From Hibiscus mutabilis (taxonomy: Eukaryota > Streptophyta > Magnoliopsida > Malvales > Malvaceae), in contig CM033719.1 of assembly GCA_019671005.1 (NCBI GenBank), forward strand, positions 25,470,750 to 25,534,749: a stretch of DNA of 64,000 bases. The letters run 5' to 3'. Below the pieces are notes generated by a model, which had not been told where the DNA came from, searched no databases, and saw only the letters and a list, made by a program, of their open reading frames with translations. This document shows positions 36,871 through 50,400 of this stretch, piece after piece. The position numbers were made by a program, and so were the translations under genes. The stretch's first letter is position 1; each line of letters begins with the position of its first letter.

Positions 36871-37195
36871 ACCAGTGGGGGCCACTCCCCCCAAAGTTTG
36901 AAAATTTTACATTTAGCCCTTTAAAATTTTCAGAAATTTTAATTTGGCACTTCCAAAATTTTAAAATTATTATTGTATTTCAAAAAATTTAAATAATTTT
37001 AATTAAATTTCTTTCTATTTTTTAAAAAATGGGTCTTGATAAGTTTCAATTTTTTTTCAAAAATTTTAGTTAAACTCCTATATTTTTATGAAAATTTTGA
37101 ATTAAACCCTTCAAAATCTTTGGAAATTTTAATTTAAGCCTCCAAAACTTTCTTAAATTTTAAATAGGCCCCCTTCAAGCTTGGTTATCAAGATC
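36870..37195. repeat. AT-rich dispersed repeat insertion
   Basis: Block beginning CAGTGGGGGCCACTCCCCCC and ending AGATCCGCCTCTAAAG, filled with TTTAGCCCTTTAAAATTTTC-like phrases repeated with small changes. It looks like a known style of short non-autonomous plant repeat. Its exact ends and class are uncertain. Confidence 0.4.
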
Positions 37196-38907
37196 CGCCT
37201 CTAAAGAAGAGACTCTTTTTCACAGTTTGCCTGCACGGGTTAATGATCTTCACAAAAGCTCCAAAGTACATAAATTATACTGTCATAGATCCTTCAAGCA
37301 TCATAAGAGAAGAAGCAACGGGGTCGCCCATCAGTCCGGAGACGGCATTGAGATGAAGAATACAAGCTTTGCCTCATGAAGTCAAGGTCTCAAGAAAAGA
37401 AGCAAATCGTTATCTATAATTCATTTTCAGCTTCTTGCAATCACACATCTTCTCCGTTAAACGAAAGTCTATCTAAGAACTATTCGAGAATCAACACCTC
37501 ATTTGTATTCATTCCTGCATTATGACATATTTATGTTGCCTCATACATTTTTATGACGTAGCTATTCATAATATTGATATTGTTTAAGTCTCTAATTTTG
37601 TTCAATAAAACATTCATGTGGAGTCATTGCATCATTTTTTGTCATCAATTGGGAGGGGTACTCGCTTCAGAAAGCAGAACTTCTCATCAGTACAATTGAG
37701 AACCACTTGCGATCGATGGCGCCGACTGTTCCAGAACCCTATTAGTTGCCGGTTGATCAAGCCTTCGATTCTCAAGAGAAGAAAGAGAAATCAAAAGACC
37801 TATATTTTAGTCCGACTCCTTTTACTTACCGTGATTTGTTTTCCAAGTTGTCATAAGTCTAACAGAAATGTTGGCGTAAGTTGCTTAAACACGATAAATT
37901 TTAAGACAATGGATAATTCAAATGTTCATTAAAAATTCATTTTTACGAATGGTCAAAGGAAAATAAATCCTTTGGAAAAAAATCCAATTTCATGATTGGT
38001 ATAAACTGATTGTACCCAGGGGAATGGTATAGCTAGCCCGGAGCAAACGGCTACTGGTAAAGGCAACTCAAAACCATTGATCCCTGTGCATTTGGGAAAA
38101 ATGCAAAAGAAATCTATGAGCTAGGCTATAGATTTTTTTAAAATCAAATGTCAGAGTGCAGTTATTTTTGTCATAATGAAAATTTCATTTTGTTATTTAG
38201 TAAACAATTTATATTCTTTAATTCTTTGAAGATTTTATTCATTGTTATGAGATAGTTTTTGTTTTCCCATCCATACATATATCATTTTTTATCATGTTCC
38301 TAAACATTAATTGCAAGAGTAACTTTAATTCCGAGCAGCTTATGTTTAAAGGAAAATGAATACTACAAGGACACTGCAAGAGTGAAGATCTTATGTTCTA
38401 TTTAGGGAGACATAAGGAACAAAACGAGTGTTCAGGTAATGGGCAGATCCCATTAAGTGAATTCCTCTCCTAGGCATTTGTTGTTTAAAAGCCTTGAATC
38501 GAGTGTTGACCCTAAACTTCTACCTCTTGAAGACTTTTTGATATCCATGTATGGGATGACGAGTGGCATTTCTTCACTTCCCTTCACAAATAAAAAAATA
38601 TCCATTTGTTGTCCCCCTTTGAGCATGATCGTTTCTTTTCGTTGGAACCCAAACCAAGGATCAACCCCCACACTAGGGGCAAAAATGACAAGGATTTTGT
38701 TCGCGAATTAAAGTTGCCCAGTTTTGACCACATTATAAAGATATTGCTTCATGAATAAACACAAGAAATGAGAATCAATGTACTGGACACGAAGACCAAG
38801 AGAAACATCATAATAAGCCAGTAAGAGAAACTTTTGCTCGAAAGGACTGGCTAAATCTAATTGAAAGTTTGCCAACAAGAAGCTTGAAGCAATAAAGATT
38901 GAAAGCA
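37196..38907. other. Element C internal remnant, no recognised domain
   Basis: All frames are broken. Open stretches at 37618-37932 and 38453-38711 (both strands) give no motif I recognise. I read it as decayed internal sequence of element C because it lies between its LTRs. Confidence 0.4.
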
Positions 38908-41900
38908 TGTAACATCCTCTTCCCGTATCCGTACACCGGGTACGAGCTGAAAATATTACGACTTCTTAAATAAAAAATTGTGGTAATTTAAATTTTTTTA
39001 GGAAAACTTCTCAATGGTCACCCATCCTAAAATTTTTCTAGCCCAAGCACGCTTAACTTTATTTAAAACTGAAATAAATTATTTATTCGATTTCCAATCA
39101 TAAATCAATTATCTTAGCATACAACTCATCACCTGAGTTTACTCTTAACTTTGTATCTTTCCAAAAACGCCAATTATCATGAAACTCTACCGAACTCTAA
39201 AGGCCAATCACAACTCAAATAGGTTTAGCAACTATACATGCCACTATAATAATCAAACCTCAATTAGGATGTCATTACTGTGTTTACCTGTTGAGCTTTC
39301 CAATATTGATGCAATCCTCTTCTCACTCTTATCTTGATTTACCTACGTGTGCACAATCAAACACACGCTAAGTATGAACTTAGTGAGGCAATAAAGAAAA
39401 TTAATAACAACAATTTAAACTTTATTTGACTTCATGACTATGTTTATATAACATGATATATATATGCCAAAGCATCAACTTTCACATTACATTAGTAATG
39501 ATTTACTACATGCTAATGTCATAAGACTTTCATGCTTGTCCATTTGTCATAATATGCCATATATGCATAAATGCATCATGGTCACTAGACATGTATTACC
39601 ATCATGTTAATCATATATTAACATAATATAAACCGGATATAAATTTCTTACCGATATACTTGCCATTTACTCCGAGAGTTCATATACTCCCTAACTTGTT
39701 TACCATTTATTATCCATTAACTTATAGCCCAAAATAAACCTTGAGGACCCTGGGTACGCAAGTCAAATATGCACCGAAGTGCTAATACACATAAGGTCGT
39801 ACCCACCATCCGCACGTAAGGCCGTGCTAACCATATGCACTAAGTGTCCTTTATATACACTATAGTGCTAATACACATAAGGTCGTGCCCACCATATGCA
39901 CTAACTATCCTTTATATACACTATAATGCTAAACCGAGTATGCAACGTGCTGCTGGACTATATGGCATGCCAACTATACTTTGTCCTTCAATGACTTACT
40001 TGGGCATATTTTTCATATTTATTTCATCCATGGCAATGTATATCAACATAATTTAACATTGGGCAGCTCTTAATCGAAATAACATTCATAATATAACATC
40101 ATATAAACTAGTGATCTATGCATTTATATTCAACCTTTGACATATTTAAAATATGTCAATCATATGCTCCATGACATAAATATAATGACAATAAAATTTG
40201 GGTAGGCTCATCGCAAGCCATCCCATGATGTATAAAACATCCATGTATCATATTATGTATGCATTGCACTCACCTTGGCCACTTAACACAATGCCTCACT
40301 AAGTCCTAGCTCGATCCTTTCTTTCATAGTACCTCGAACCTTCTTTAATTCGGACTTGACTTCATTAATCACATGAATAAAATAAAATATTTGTTAGATT
40401 CAAATCTAACAATACCTTAAACATGCTGTCTAATATAATCATTTGAATATAAAATTTCCAAATATTTTTCCTTTCTTCCTTGTACTGTTCAAAAACTCAT
40501 TACGGTCCTTAGTGACCAATTTGAACTTCCACTAATTCTTCCGAGCTTGCTAACTAACATTTGAATACAAAATGTTTCAAATTTCATTTTCTAACAGCTT
40601 GCGCTACCTTCAAAGATTTACTTATATAGGGCAGAATACATACTGGATCTTAATTTCCTTTATACTGGAGAAACTAGATTCGATAACGGTTTCAACAGTA
40701 TAAGCCACATAAATTAATAAAATCTAAAAAAATTATGAAAAATCATTGAATTCACGTCACAGACTGTCCAGGTAGAAAACTGATCTATAATTTTTATGAC
40801 CTTCATTCGAATAAAATTTCATATCTTTTAACTCAGAATTCCAAATCAGTTTCCGTTTGTTGGAAACGAAACTAGACTAACAATTCTTTCCAACGGTATA
40901 AAACTCATCATCTAACCATTTTTGTAGAATTTATGGCGAAATTTTAAACTTACTGCCATAATTCAATTCCAACATAACTTTCTATAAATAACTTCTAATT
41001 TACACCAACTTCTCCCTATTTCTCTACTTGTCAATTTAGTCTCATCACTTTACTTCAAATGACCAGAATAAAGCTTGTATTTATATGTTCTACTTACATC
41101 CTTCATCAAAATAGTCTCAAACCTTTACTTCTCTAATTTCTCTTGATTTGTCGAGATGGTCACCAAATTTAAAATATAAGGATTCAAGCTTCTTAACTTT
41201 GCAAATTAGTCCTCCAATCAACATTACTACCTTAATTCCATCATTTTAAGTTAAAATCAGATTTACTCCTTCTACATATCCTCTTTGCCGAATAGAGCAT
41301 TCAAGTTTGACAATTTGCCAAAGTGGTCACTAATGTGATTATTCGTCGGTTTAGCATTCTAACTTCATTTTCATGTCTCTAACATTATTAATAATATAAC
41401 TACACATCAAATTCAATAAAAAAAATCAGATCCGGTCCCTTAATTTTGAAGCTTGCCAAAATGGTCCCTATGCATTTAACTTAGGGTTTTGCTTCCAAAT
41501 AACAAATCAAGCTTACTAGATCATTAATCCAACATTACAAACCCTAAGTTAGACTTGAATCCATAAACCCTAATCTTCTCTATGCAAACCAAAATATGTA
41601 GGGCTTAAATCCCAACTCAATAACATGATTCCAACATCATACAAGCATGATTCTAACTTAAAATTAATCATGGATTCATAAAATCATAAAAGCCCCAATT
41701 TGTTCATAAACCCTAATTTCTTCCACTTATCAAATCTCATCAACCAAGCAAGTATTATATAAATTATTTACATCAAAAGATAGAGCTCAAAGAGTATAAG
41801 AACTTTGTAGTTCGAAAGGTTACCTAAAAATCGAGATTCGGGGCTTATATCGAGCTTGGAAATTTCCCTCTTCTTTCTCCTCTTTCTCCAAGGTTTATGT

Positions 41901-42882
41901 CTGGAAAAGATGAACATTGTTTCATCTTTTTACTATTAAATTACACTTGGAACTATTAAATGAATCTTAAATTCATTTAAAAAGTGAAATTACCAATTTA
42001 GCCTTTAAATCCAATGGCTAATTTAATCTCATCCAAAATCAAGGGCCAAGATGAAATCCATATATATTTCATCTTCAAAAAACGTTCTCAACATTTAAAA
42101 AATATTTCAAAATTGCCATCCTTGCCAAATGACCAATTTGCCCTCCAACTAGTCTTTATTTACTAGTTTGTTTCAAAATTGCCATTCCATTATAATCTAA
42201 CTAAATTAGTTCCTTCTCAATTGACATCTATTCCATAAATATCATTTTATGATTTTCCATGGCTTATGGAACAATCTCTGAAATTTCAATTCAATCCGAT
42301 TTTCCGATATTCACTAAATACTTCTACTATGATTTTACCTTTACCGAGCTATCGGATCTATTCCTAAAATTCTATCTTTCCATAATGTACCTCATTTCAT
42401 CATCCTTCATCCAATGGCCTAGATTTAATCTTGATCTAGTAGTTACCAACCTTGCCCTTATAATTTTCCAAAATTATGATCTTGCCATTTTTCATCCAAC
42501 GACTCATATTTAACATGGAAAATCAACTTAAATCCAAGGGTTCATATTCTTCCAACACAAATAAAATATCTTAGACATGTAAAATGACATAATTAACCTT
42601 TCCTTATCATCCTTCAAAATATCCTGGATATTCGATTCGATATGATTATCCGAATATTTTTCTAAACTTTATCGCTTTATAGCCATTAATACAAACTCTG
42701 TACGAAAAATTCGGGTAACACGAAAACATCATTATTGGGGGTAAACTATTCATTTACGAGACTAAATTACATAACCTTTAAAAATTACAATTTAGCCTCT
42801 GGACTTTTCCTAAGTTTATACTTTATCCACAAAACTTTCAAAATTTACATTTTGGTCACTAGCCAAAAATTGGGATATTACA
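38908..42882 (-). mobile_element. Solo LTR (about 4.0 kb) with AAGCA target duplication
   Basis: Starts TGTAACATCCTC at 38908 and ends GGGATATTACA at 42882, LTR-style TG..CA ends. Reading the minus strand as TGTAATATCCC...GTTACA suggests minus orientation. AAGCA flanks both sides (38903-38907 and 42883-42887). No primer site, purine tract or coding region lies inside, so it is a solo LTR left by LTR-LTR recombination. It contains a duplicated segment of about 86 bp period around 39780-39935 (GCTAATACACATAAGGTCGT). Confidence 0.85.
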
Positions 42883-42887
42883 AAGCA

Positions 42888-44690
42888 CCAAGTCAGAAAG
42901 TGCAATAAACGATAACAAGAGCCTTGAAGATTTAATTACATTTGAATAAGAAGCGCACCAACATTCAGTCAAGATGCAAGCTACATGAGAAGAGGAAATG
43001 AACTCTAGGGTGAAAACCCAGAAATGGGCAGTCTAGAGCGATCCAATGAATATATTACTCTATATGAGTATACCCCAATTCAAGGGAATACATGAATAAG
43101 GTTTTAATTGGAAATTTATACTAACTTTGGTGGATCAATCACCTTTGAAATGCACGTCAATGCCGAGCCAAGACACAAATTGGTCCACAACTACACATTC
43201 TAGAGCTACAATAGAAGGAAATGAACTCTAGGGTGAAAACCCAGAAATGGGCATTCTAGAGTGATCCAAAAAAAGTAAAGAAAGCTTTTTTATTTGAGTA
43301 CATCCTAGTCAACAAGTGCAAATAAGATATTTCACCAAGAAGAAATGATCATTGGTTTCATCACCCTTAAACACTTATTTGGTCCTATATATCCTTTCTT
43401 TCATAATTGTGAGCCATAGCCTATATTACAAGCCAACAAAGACCATTCTGATCATATGTGGATATCTGAGTTGGATAAGTTTGCCTTCAGATCACATCCC
43501 GCCTATAAGGGTTAACCTCTTTACAAGGAAACTCAAACTTAGAGTGCCTGATCGACACCTAAATGAGGGAAGGATAGGGCATGGTGAGTTAGTGAGGTCA
43601 AAAGAGCCACTTAAATGGGATAGAAATTAGGTATGGGAAATGTTCCTTTCAGAAGCCTAACAGCCCAGAAGGGACTTCACATGTGCATATGTCACCTTAA
43701 CCCTCACGGTCTTTTAAACATAAGTTTCACTTGGGTTGATCTTTGTCAATTTGAAACTAGAGCACCTTTGCACTTAATATTCGAGTGTCTAATTTTATTC
43801 ACATTTTAAAAGTTCTTTTCTTTCAAAATTAATTATTTTCTCTAGCTCATCTTCATAAGTTTTTGAATTGAAATGAGCTTAAAGACCTTTTTGCCCTAAA
43901 TTTTGAAAATAGGGCATACTTTACACAATATTTTTGCATTGAAATAAGATTTTTAAACTTATCTCCATAGTTTTTTCATTAAAGTGAGTTTAAAGCATTT
44001 ATTCACCCTAAGAGTTGAAAATGGGCAAAACTTTGCATCATGGATTCAGGAGCGAGAATTGGTGGGACGCCATTGTCCACGTGATAAGATTATTTGTACA
44101 TAGGAGTCCAAATCAGTATAGACCAAAGAGGGTACATAGCCTAAATTTTTTTACTATTGAACAAGCTAAAAATTAGTTCAAAGAGAACAAAGGTGAACAA
44201 CAAAATTTTGGGGCAAATTTTGTTGGGGCAAGAAGATGGCTAATCTATTTAGTGGCAGAGACATTTTAGAACCATAACTCACAGACATGAAGTTGAGCAA
44301 GATATGAAGAGAAATCCGAAGTGGGAACATGAAAAAGCTTTGGAGAAAAAGAGATGCAAAAATTATGAAGATTTGAACCCAACTTTAAGATGGGTTATAT
44401 TAGCTGTAGAAAGAGCTTTAATACAAGAAACCTTGAGCTTCCTCGAAGATGAGCTCACCCCAAGTGGTCCTTAGTTTGCATCATTCATACATCATGAGTA
44501 GTTAGATATCATTAAGTTAGGGGCATGCTAACGCACATCATTAATTTATTTTGTCTATTTTTAGAAAAATCATTAAAGACATCAATTAAGGAATGGAGAA
44601 TTTCGTAATGAGAAGAATAACTTCAGAACTTGGAGAATAAAAAATTTCAAATGAGAAGAACAACTTCAGACTCCAAACTTTGGTAGAAGA
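42888..44690. other. Element C internal remnant with a dispersed duplication
   Basis: No protein domain recognised. A segment of about 55 bases (GGAAATGAACTCTAGGGTGA ... CTAGAGYGATCCAA) occurs at 42996 and again at about 43218, roughly 224 bases apart. Confidence 0.45.
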
Positions 44691-44719
44691 TTAAAGAATT
44701 TCTTAATGAGAAGAACAAC

Positions 44720-45060
44720 TTCAAGCTTCAGGCAACCAATAAGACCTTCAGTGCATGGCTTTAATATAGTTTGAGCATTTGTAAGACCTCCAGTGCAGGG
44801 TGATTCGGGCAACCGGTAAGACCTCCAGTGCATGGATTTAATATAGTTCGAGCATCTATAAGACCTCTAGTGCAGGGTAATTCGAGCAACCAGTAAGACC
44901 TTCAGTGCATGGTATTGGAACCTTCAGGCCATCAGTAAGACCTCCAGTGCTTGGTGATTTGGAGAAATTAGTATTGTCCGGACATCAGTAAGACCCTCAG
45001 TTCGTGGTGATTCGGACATCAGTAGGACCTTCAATGCGTGATGGTTCAGGATCAAAATAG
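44720..45060 (+). repeat. Element C 3' tandem repeat (TAAGACCTCCAGTGCATGG units)
   Basis: Repeats of RTAAGACCTYCAGTGCATGG separated by GATTCGGGCAACC or TTTAATATAGTTYGAGCAT, in units of about 30-65 bp. They sit directly upstream of the 3' LTR, as do the TAAGTCCTTCGGGCC repeats of element D. Confidence 0.78.
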
Positions 45061-45135
45061 GGAAGTATGACAAAATTAGTGCTTTTTTGTCTTTGCTCTA
45101 TTCTTGTGTTACAAGAATGAGCAAAGATGGGCAAC

Positions 45136-45390
45136 TGTAACCACTAATTTTGTCCGAGTTTTGTTATTTATATTCAGATATTATTGTTATTAGTTTATTA
45201 TTATTATTATTATTATTATCTATTTTTGATATTAATCATTATTATTATTAAAATAAAAATAAATAAAAAATATTAAAAATATATTATTATTATTATTAAT
45301 CCGATAACAACCCATTAAATTATAAAGTCCAATTAAATTATAAAACCTATAATTTACATGTTTGGCCCAATAAGGCCCAAGGCTTAAACC
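45136..45390 (+). repeat. Element C 3' LTR, truncated
   Basis: Matches the first 255 or so bases of the 5' LTR, then changes abruptly to F sequence after AAGGCTTAAACC. Confidence 0.82.
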
Positions 45391-47424
45391 AGTATCGATA
45401 CGCCTCATTGAGTATCGATACGCTATGCTTAAAACCGTAGACCTGTATCGATACAGTCACCCGTGTACCGATACGCTAAGCCTAAGATACGCTTACCTGT
45501 ATCAATACAGGCACCCGTGTACCGATATGCTAAGCCTAAGAAGTGCTTGCCCGTATCGATATGGGAACCCGTGTACCGATACGTTGTCTTAGAAATACTT
45601 ACCTGTATTGATACGGGCACACGCGTATCGATACGCCCTGACCTATAATGTCAAAATTTGCTGTTTTAACCTTGTTTTAGGATTCTAACACTTAAGCATG
45701 CTTCAAACAATCAAGTAACATCGTCATAGATCATTTACCGTCAACTACCATAGATCAATCATCAAGTAATGATCAACATGCTTCAAAGATAACTATAGGC
45801 ATGCTTCCTAGAACTCAAGCAACCAAATCATAGACCATATGCAAAATCCGCCAAAACAAGCTTATTACAAGACCAAAATAGCAATATAAACTTGCTAAAA
45901 CATAGGATTAAACACTCAAACCCCCCAACAACATTCAAGCCACATTTCCTTTATTACTACTTTAAAACCCAAACATACTTTGGTAAATCAAGTCTTGGAA
46001 ATTCCTTCCTTGCTTGCTAGGCCACTTGCACTTAATCAAATCTGCATTGACGATAAAAGAGAGAATAAGCAATCATTGCTTAGTGAGGAGCGCTCAAAAC
46101 ACAAAACATCATCCAATGCAAATTAAAGCCATTTCGAACCATCATGCCATTCTTTCAAAACATGCACTTAATCTTTATAAAAATCAGCATATTAAACCAT
46201 ATGCAACATGTATCATGGATTCCACGGCATAATCCCATATGCAATTCCCTCTACTTAAGCCTTCCCAAGCATAACATCCCATATGCAAAGCTTAAGGAGT
46301 ATAACACGTATAAATCAAATCATTCAAACCAATCCATCAACATGATACAATTTTAAACATTATATTGGCTTTCAAGTGATCTGTTACCATATACATCATT
46401 TCAATAAATCATCATTAACATCGGATACATAGATTTCCCAAGAGATCTCACAATCTCTTGCAGCCTAATGGCATGGAGTTGTGCAACACATGCACCACCT
46501 CTACACTACCAAGGCTAATCCTCAAACTTGGAGTACACACCTTCGACGCATCAACCTCTATAGCTCATGGCTGGAGTAAAAGCCATCTAAGTGTTACCTC
46601 AACAACATTGGGGTTCACATGATCGGAGTAAGTACCTCTCGTACTACCTATACAACCACGAGCAACTTATTATAGTGCACTTTAAATCCTGTGGCCGACC
46701 AATTATATCCGATAACATTTCCATAACATTTCCAATTCATCACTTGCCAATATAATCCACTTTTATAAACATACCTCACTATTTTCATATGCATTATTCA
46801 AATCATTTCATTGTGCATTAAACCATGCATAAGCCATGTTCGTAAACATTCTTTAAAATCATGCATTACTTTCCAAATTCATCTAACGTCATTTCATAAC
46901 AATTCCCAGCATTAAACCATGCTCATTTCATGCATAAAACAAGATGTAAACAATCATTTAACAATTGCATTCATAAATCATTTGCCAACCGAAATCGAGA
47001 GAGAAATCCACTTTACTTACTTCCAAGCCTTAGACCAGCGTATCAAGCCTAGTCTAGACTCCCATTAAACCTTTTTAAATTTTTGAAAAGTCATTCTTAT
47101 CTGTTTCACTCACCGACAAATTAACGCCTCCCTTGTTGATGTCAAATTAAGCTTTCGGCAACTCCTCAACACCAAGATTCGCTTCCGAACTATTTTCCCA
47201 TGTTTCAAACACATCATAACATAGAATCCAATGCATTATAATGCACCCAAACTCACAGCAAACAACAATTAACACTATCCAACTATAATCCTCTACAACA
47301 CCACATCTTATCAACCGAAAAATCATCAATTCATCTATAACCTCAACCCAGCCATTAACTACGAATCTCAACCTTCAAATAACACCTAATAACATGAAAA
47401 CAACAACTCAACCCAACCTCATAC
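45391..47424 (-). mobile_element. F: fragment of an A/B-type LTR on the minus strand
   Basis: Shares order and wording with the B LTR at about 13350-15400: a TATCGATACG cluster, CCTATAATGTC, AAGCATGCTTC, TTAGTGAGGAGYGCTC, CCATATGCAACATGTATCAT, and TGGCCGACCAAYTATATCCG. The cluster at 45391-45640 is a near-regular repeat of about 54 bp (CCGTGTACCG at 45461, 45515 and 45569). Both ends are missing. Confidence 0.78.
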
Positions 47425-50400
47425 TATAATAACTCATTTTTATCTGGTTTGTAAATATTGTGTTAATATATTAGTATAATAATTAATAGATGTTATTAGT
47501 GCATGTATACTTATGTAGTATTATTAGGTGTGTATTATGTACGTGTGACTAATGTGCATATGGATGTGTGTGTGTGTGTCGTACCTATGTTTGCATGTTA
47601 CGCATGCCTTAATTGTTTGTATGTATAATGTGTGTATACTTATATTAATTAGGTGTGTGAACATATATATATGCTTGTGTGTTATGTGTGTGTAATATAT
47701 ATGTTAATTTGCATATATGTGTGTATGTATGTTATTTAAATATTATGTGTATGTATGTATATTCGTGTGTCTAGTATGTATGTGTTACTAAGGTTTGATT
47801 TTTTAGAAATATTAATATATTATATATGTGTTGTATATTGCATGAATGTTTGTATTAATATATTATGTGTATGTACGAAGTAAGGTATGTGTGTATATTT
47901 ATATATGTATTGCATGTATGTATTATATATATGTCTATGTGAATACATATTGCATGTCCATATAGGTATAATTAATATATGCATATATTATTATTGGGTT
48001 AAAATAGATCCGGCATAAAATATAAAACCCATTTAAAATATAAGTGTCCAGTCCATTTTACATATTGAAACCCAACTAAATAATTACTTGGCCCATTTCG
48101 GCTGAGCCCAAACCAGACCCAATATCCTAAAACGCTAAAACCCTATCTGATATCTATCTAATGTCTTTTTTTTCCTTGCAGCCGCCTAAGATCTGACTGT
48201 TGGATCAGATCTGATCCAACAGTCCTGATTCAATCCAGGAGTCCTTTCATCTGCCGTGCGTGGAACTCACACCCGAACTGCTCGCCTCCCACGCGTGCGT
48301 GTCTCGCAAGTGCAAGACTCTTCAGCTTTAACACACCACATGGCTCGATCAAAGGCCAACATGTCATCTCCAAGATCTGATCACGGCCGTTGATCTTTAT
48401 GCTATCTCAGCCATCCAACGGCCAAGAACGCGTTTGGCCGAGAAGACACCACCACCATGCTACCGTACAACTCTCTCTCAACCACCGGACATGCGCAAAT
48501 ATCATAAAAAATAGGACATGTCAGATTCAGAAATCAAACGGGGATTATCAGCAACCAAATCTAAAAAAAATAGATTAATTTTCTTTCTATCTACCAAACG
48601 AGATCAGAAAAAAGAGGGCATATATGTAATGAGATATAACATTTTGTAAGTTACGATATCCGAATGAAAAAAAAAAAACAACAAAATTTTTTAAGAAATG
48701 TATTTTTCTTCTATTTCTTTGCTTGTCCATTGGAACTAAAAAAATAATAATAACACCAAGTAAGAAAAAGAGAGTAAGGAGAGGGAGGCTTACCCTCGTC
48801 GTCGATAGAACTCCCCTTGGCCAGCAATAAACCCCATGCGGTGAGCCGATCAAAAGAGGATGTTTGGTCTCGGTTTGCCTAGGAAAAATGTTTTTGTTTC
48901 GGTATTTTCTAAGATCTAGAGGAAGATGGTTGTTTTTTTTTAAAATGGGGGAGGGATTAAAGTTTAGTTGAAGTAGTGGTTCATTTTGAGGGTGGTTCGA
49001 ACCTTTACCAGCGCCTAACTAGCGGCGGCGACGACGGTGGCTACGGTGGTTGGCTTCTAGGCTGGTTGTTATAAATTAAAAAAATGAGAGGGTTTGTTTT
49101 TAAGAAGAATTTCAAAATGGCAAAAAGGGTTTAGATTAAAAGAAAAGGTCCTTTTATAGAGTTTGTATATTTTAAAAATGGTACAATCACGCACTAAGGA
49201 CCTCCGTCCTCCCCAACTTTTCGTTTCGAGTCTTCCCCTTGGTCTAATTACAGATCTAATCCTCATTTTTTTAAAAATCTTTTAATCCGGTCCCTAAATT
49301 AACCAAAATCAGATTTTGAATGGGGAAATTACTCACTTAGTCCTTTCGTGTTTTGACTATTTTCACTTCGAGCTTCCCCTTGGTCATATTACAAGTTTAG
49401 TCCCTACAAGTTTATTCTAGTTTATAATTTGGTCATGAAATATCTTTTTCTTTGTTTTAATTTCTGCTTTTTGTTTTCATTTTATTTATTTCTAGTCTAT
49501 TTTCATGATTTAAATAATTATCCTTTTTATTGTTTTTAGTATGCTTGCATCTCCCATTTAAGCTTATATGTTTTTATATTTTATGTCTATTTATGTTTTT
49601 ACATATAATGTTTGCATTTTTATGTAGTACATCATGCTTTTATGTTTATTTTATTTGTTTGTATTATATGCATGTTTATTTTATATATTATTTTTTAGCT
49701 TAATTTGCATACCATGTCCATATGCTAGCTTTTTTTTTCGTTTGTTTCGTATTTATTTGTGATATTGTGCTTTTTGTGTTTTAATCTGTTTGTTCATCGT
49801 ATGGATATACGCATGTTTTAGGAATTGTTTTAGTTTCCTTGTATATAGCATGTTTTGTATATTAACTTTTTTTATATATCCCCTTTGTTTCTTAGGTTAC
49901 ATGATAGTGTGATTTTTTTATGTCACTATGTATTTTTGTTATGTGTACAATTTGTGTCATATGGTAAGAATTTGGCTTTTGTTTTTTTCATGATAGCATG
50001 TTGCTTTAACTTGTTAGTTTAATATCATGTTATGTCTATGTCATGCGTATTTGTTTTTTTAGTATGTTGTTTATGTGTTAATTTGATATTAAAGTATGAT
50101 ATTTAATTAAATCTTTTTTATATGCTTATTTTGTTTTGTGTAAAAATTATCATGGTTAAGTTCTAGTTTTTTTAGTTTGATGTTCTTGTTTTCAATATCA
50201 TCACGTCTATGTTTAATGCTTTGTTTTATTTTTGTCTATATGTCTTATTAGTGTCGTATCACTTTCGTATATATGTTATATAATTTGTTTTCTAGGATTG
50301 CATAATGAATATATTATTCCTCAATGCGGTGCCCTTTTTATTCGAGCGTAAACGTGACCAGTATCAAGCGCAGTGATGGTGGTTTATCAGTTTACTCTCG

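Larger units (their letters stand above)
33466..45390 (+). mobile_element. Element C: Tat/Ogre-like gypsy element, decayed, 3' LTR truncated
   Basis: A 5' LTR (33466-36034) and a 254 bp remnant of the 3' LTR (45136-45390) start with the same TGTAAYCACTAATTTTGTC sequence. The primer site is of the TGGCGACTCTGCTGGGGAC type. The long internal region lacks recognisable gag-pol but has tandem repeats just before the 3' LTR, as in element D. It is interrupted by a minus-strand solo LTR. Lineage is inferred from the primer site, the LTR middle (GGGGTGCTAACCCTTCCCCG) and the 3' repeats. Confidence 0.75.

Noticed and set aside
48587..48853. Conserved frame MIGSPHGVYCW found twice (also 58375-58644)
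   Set aside because: The two copies are simply the two LTRs of element D. The second copy differs by frameshifts, so there is no coding constraint.
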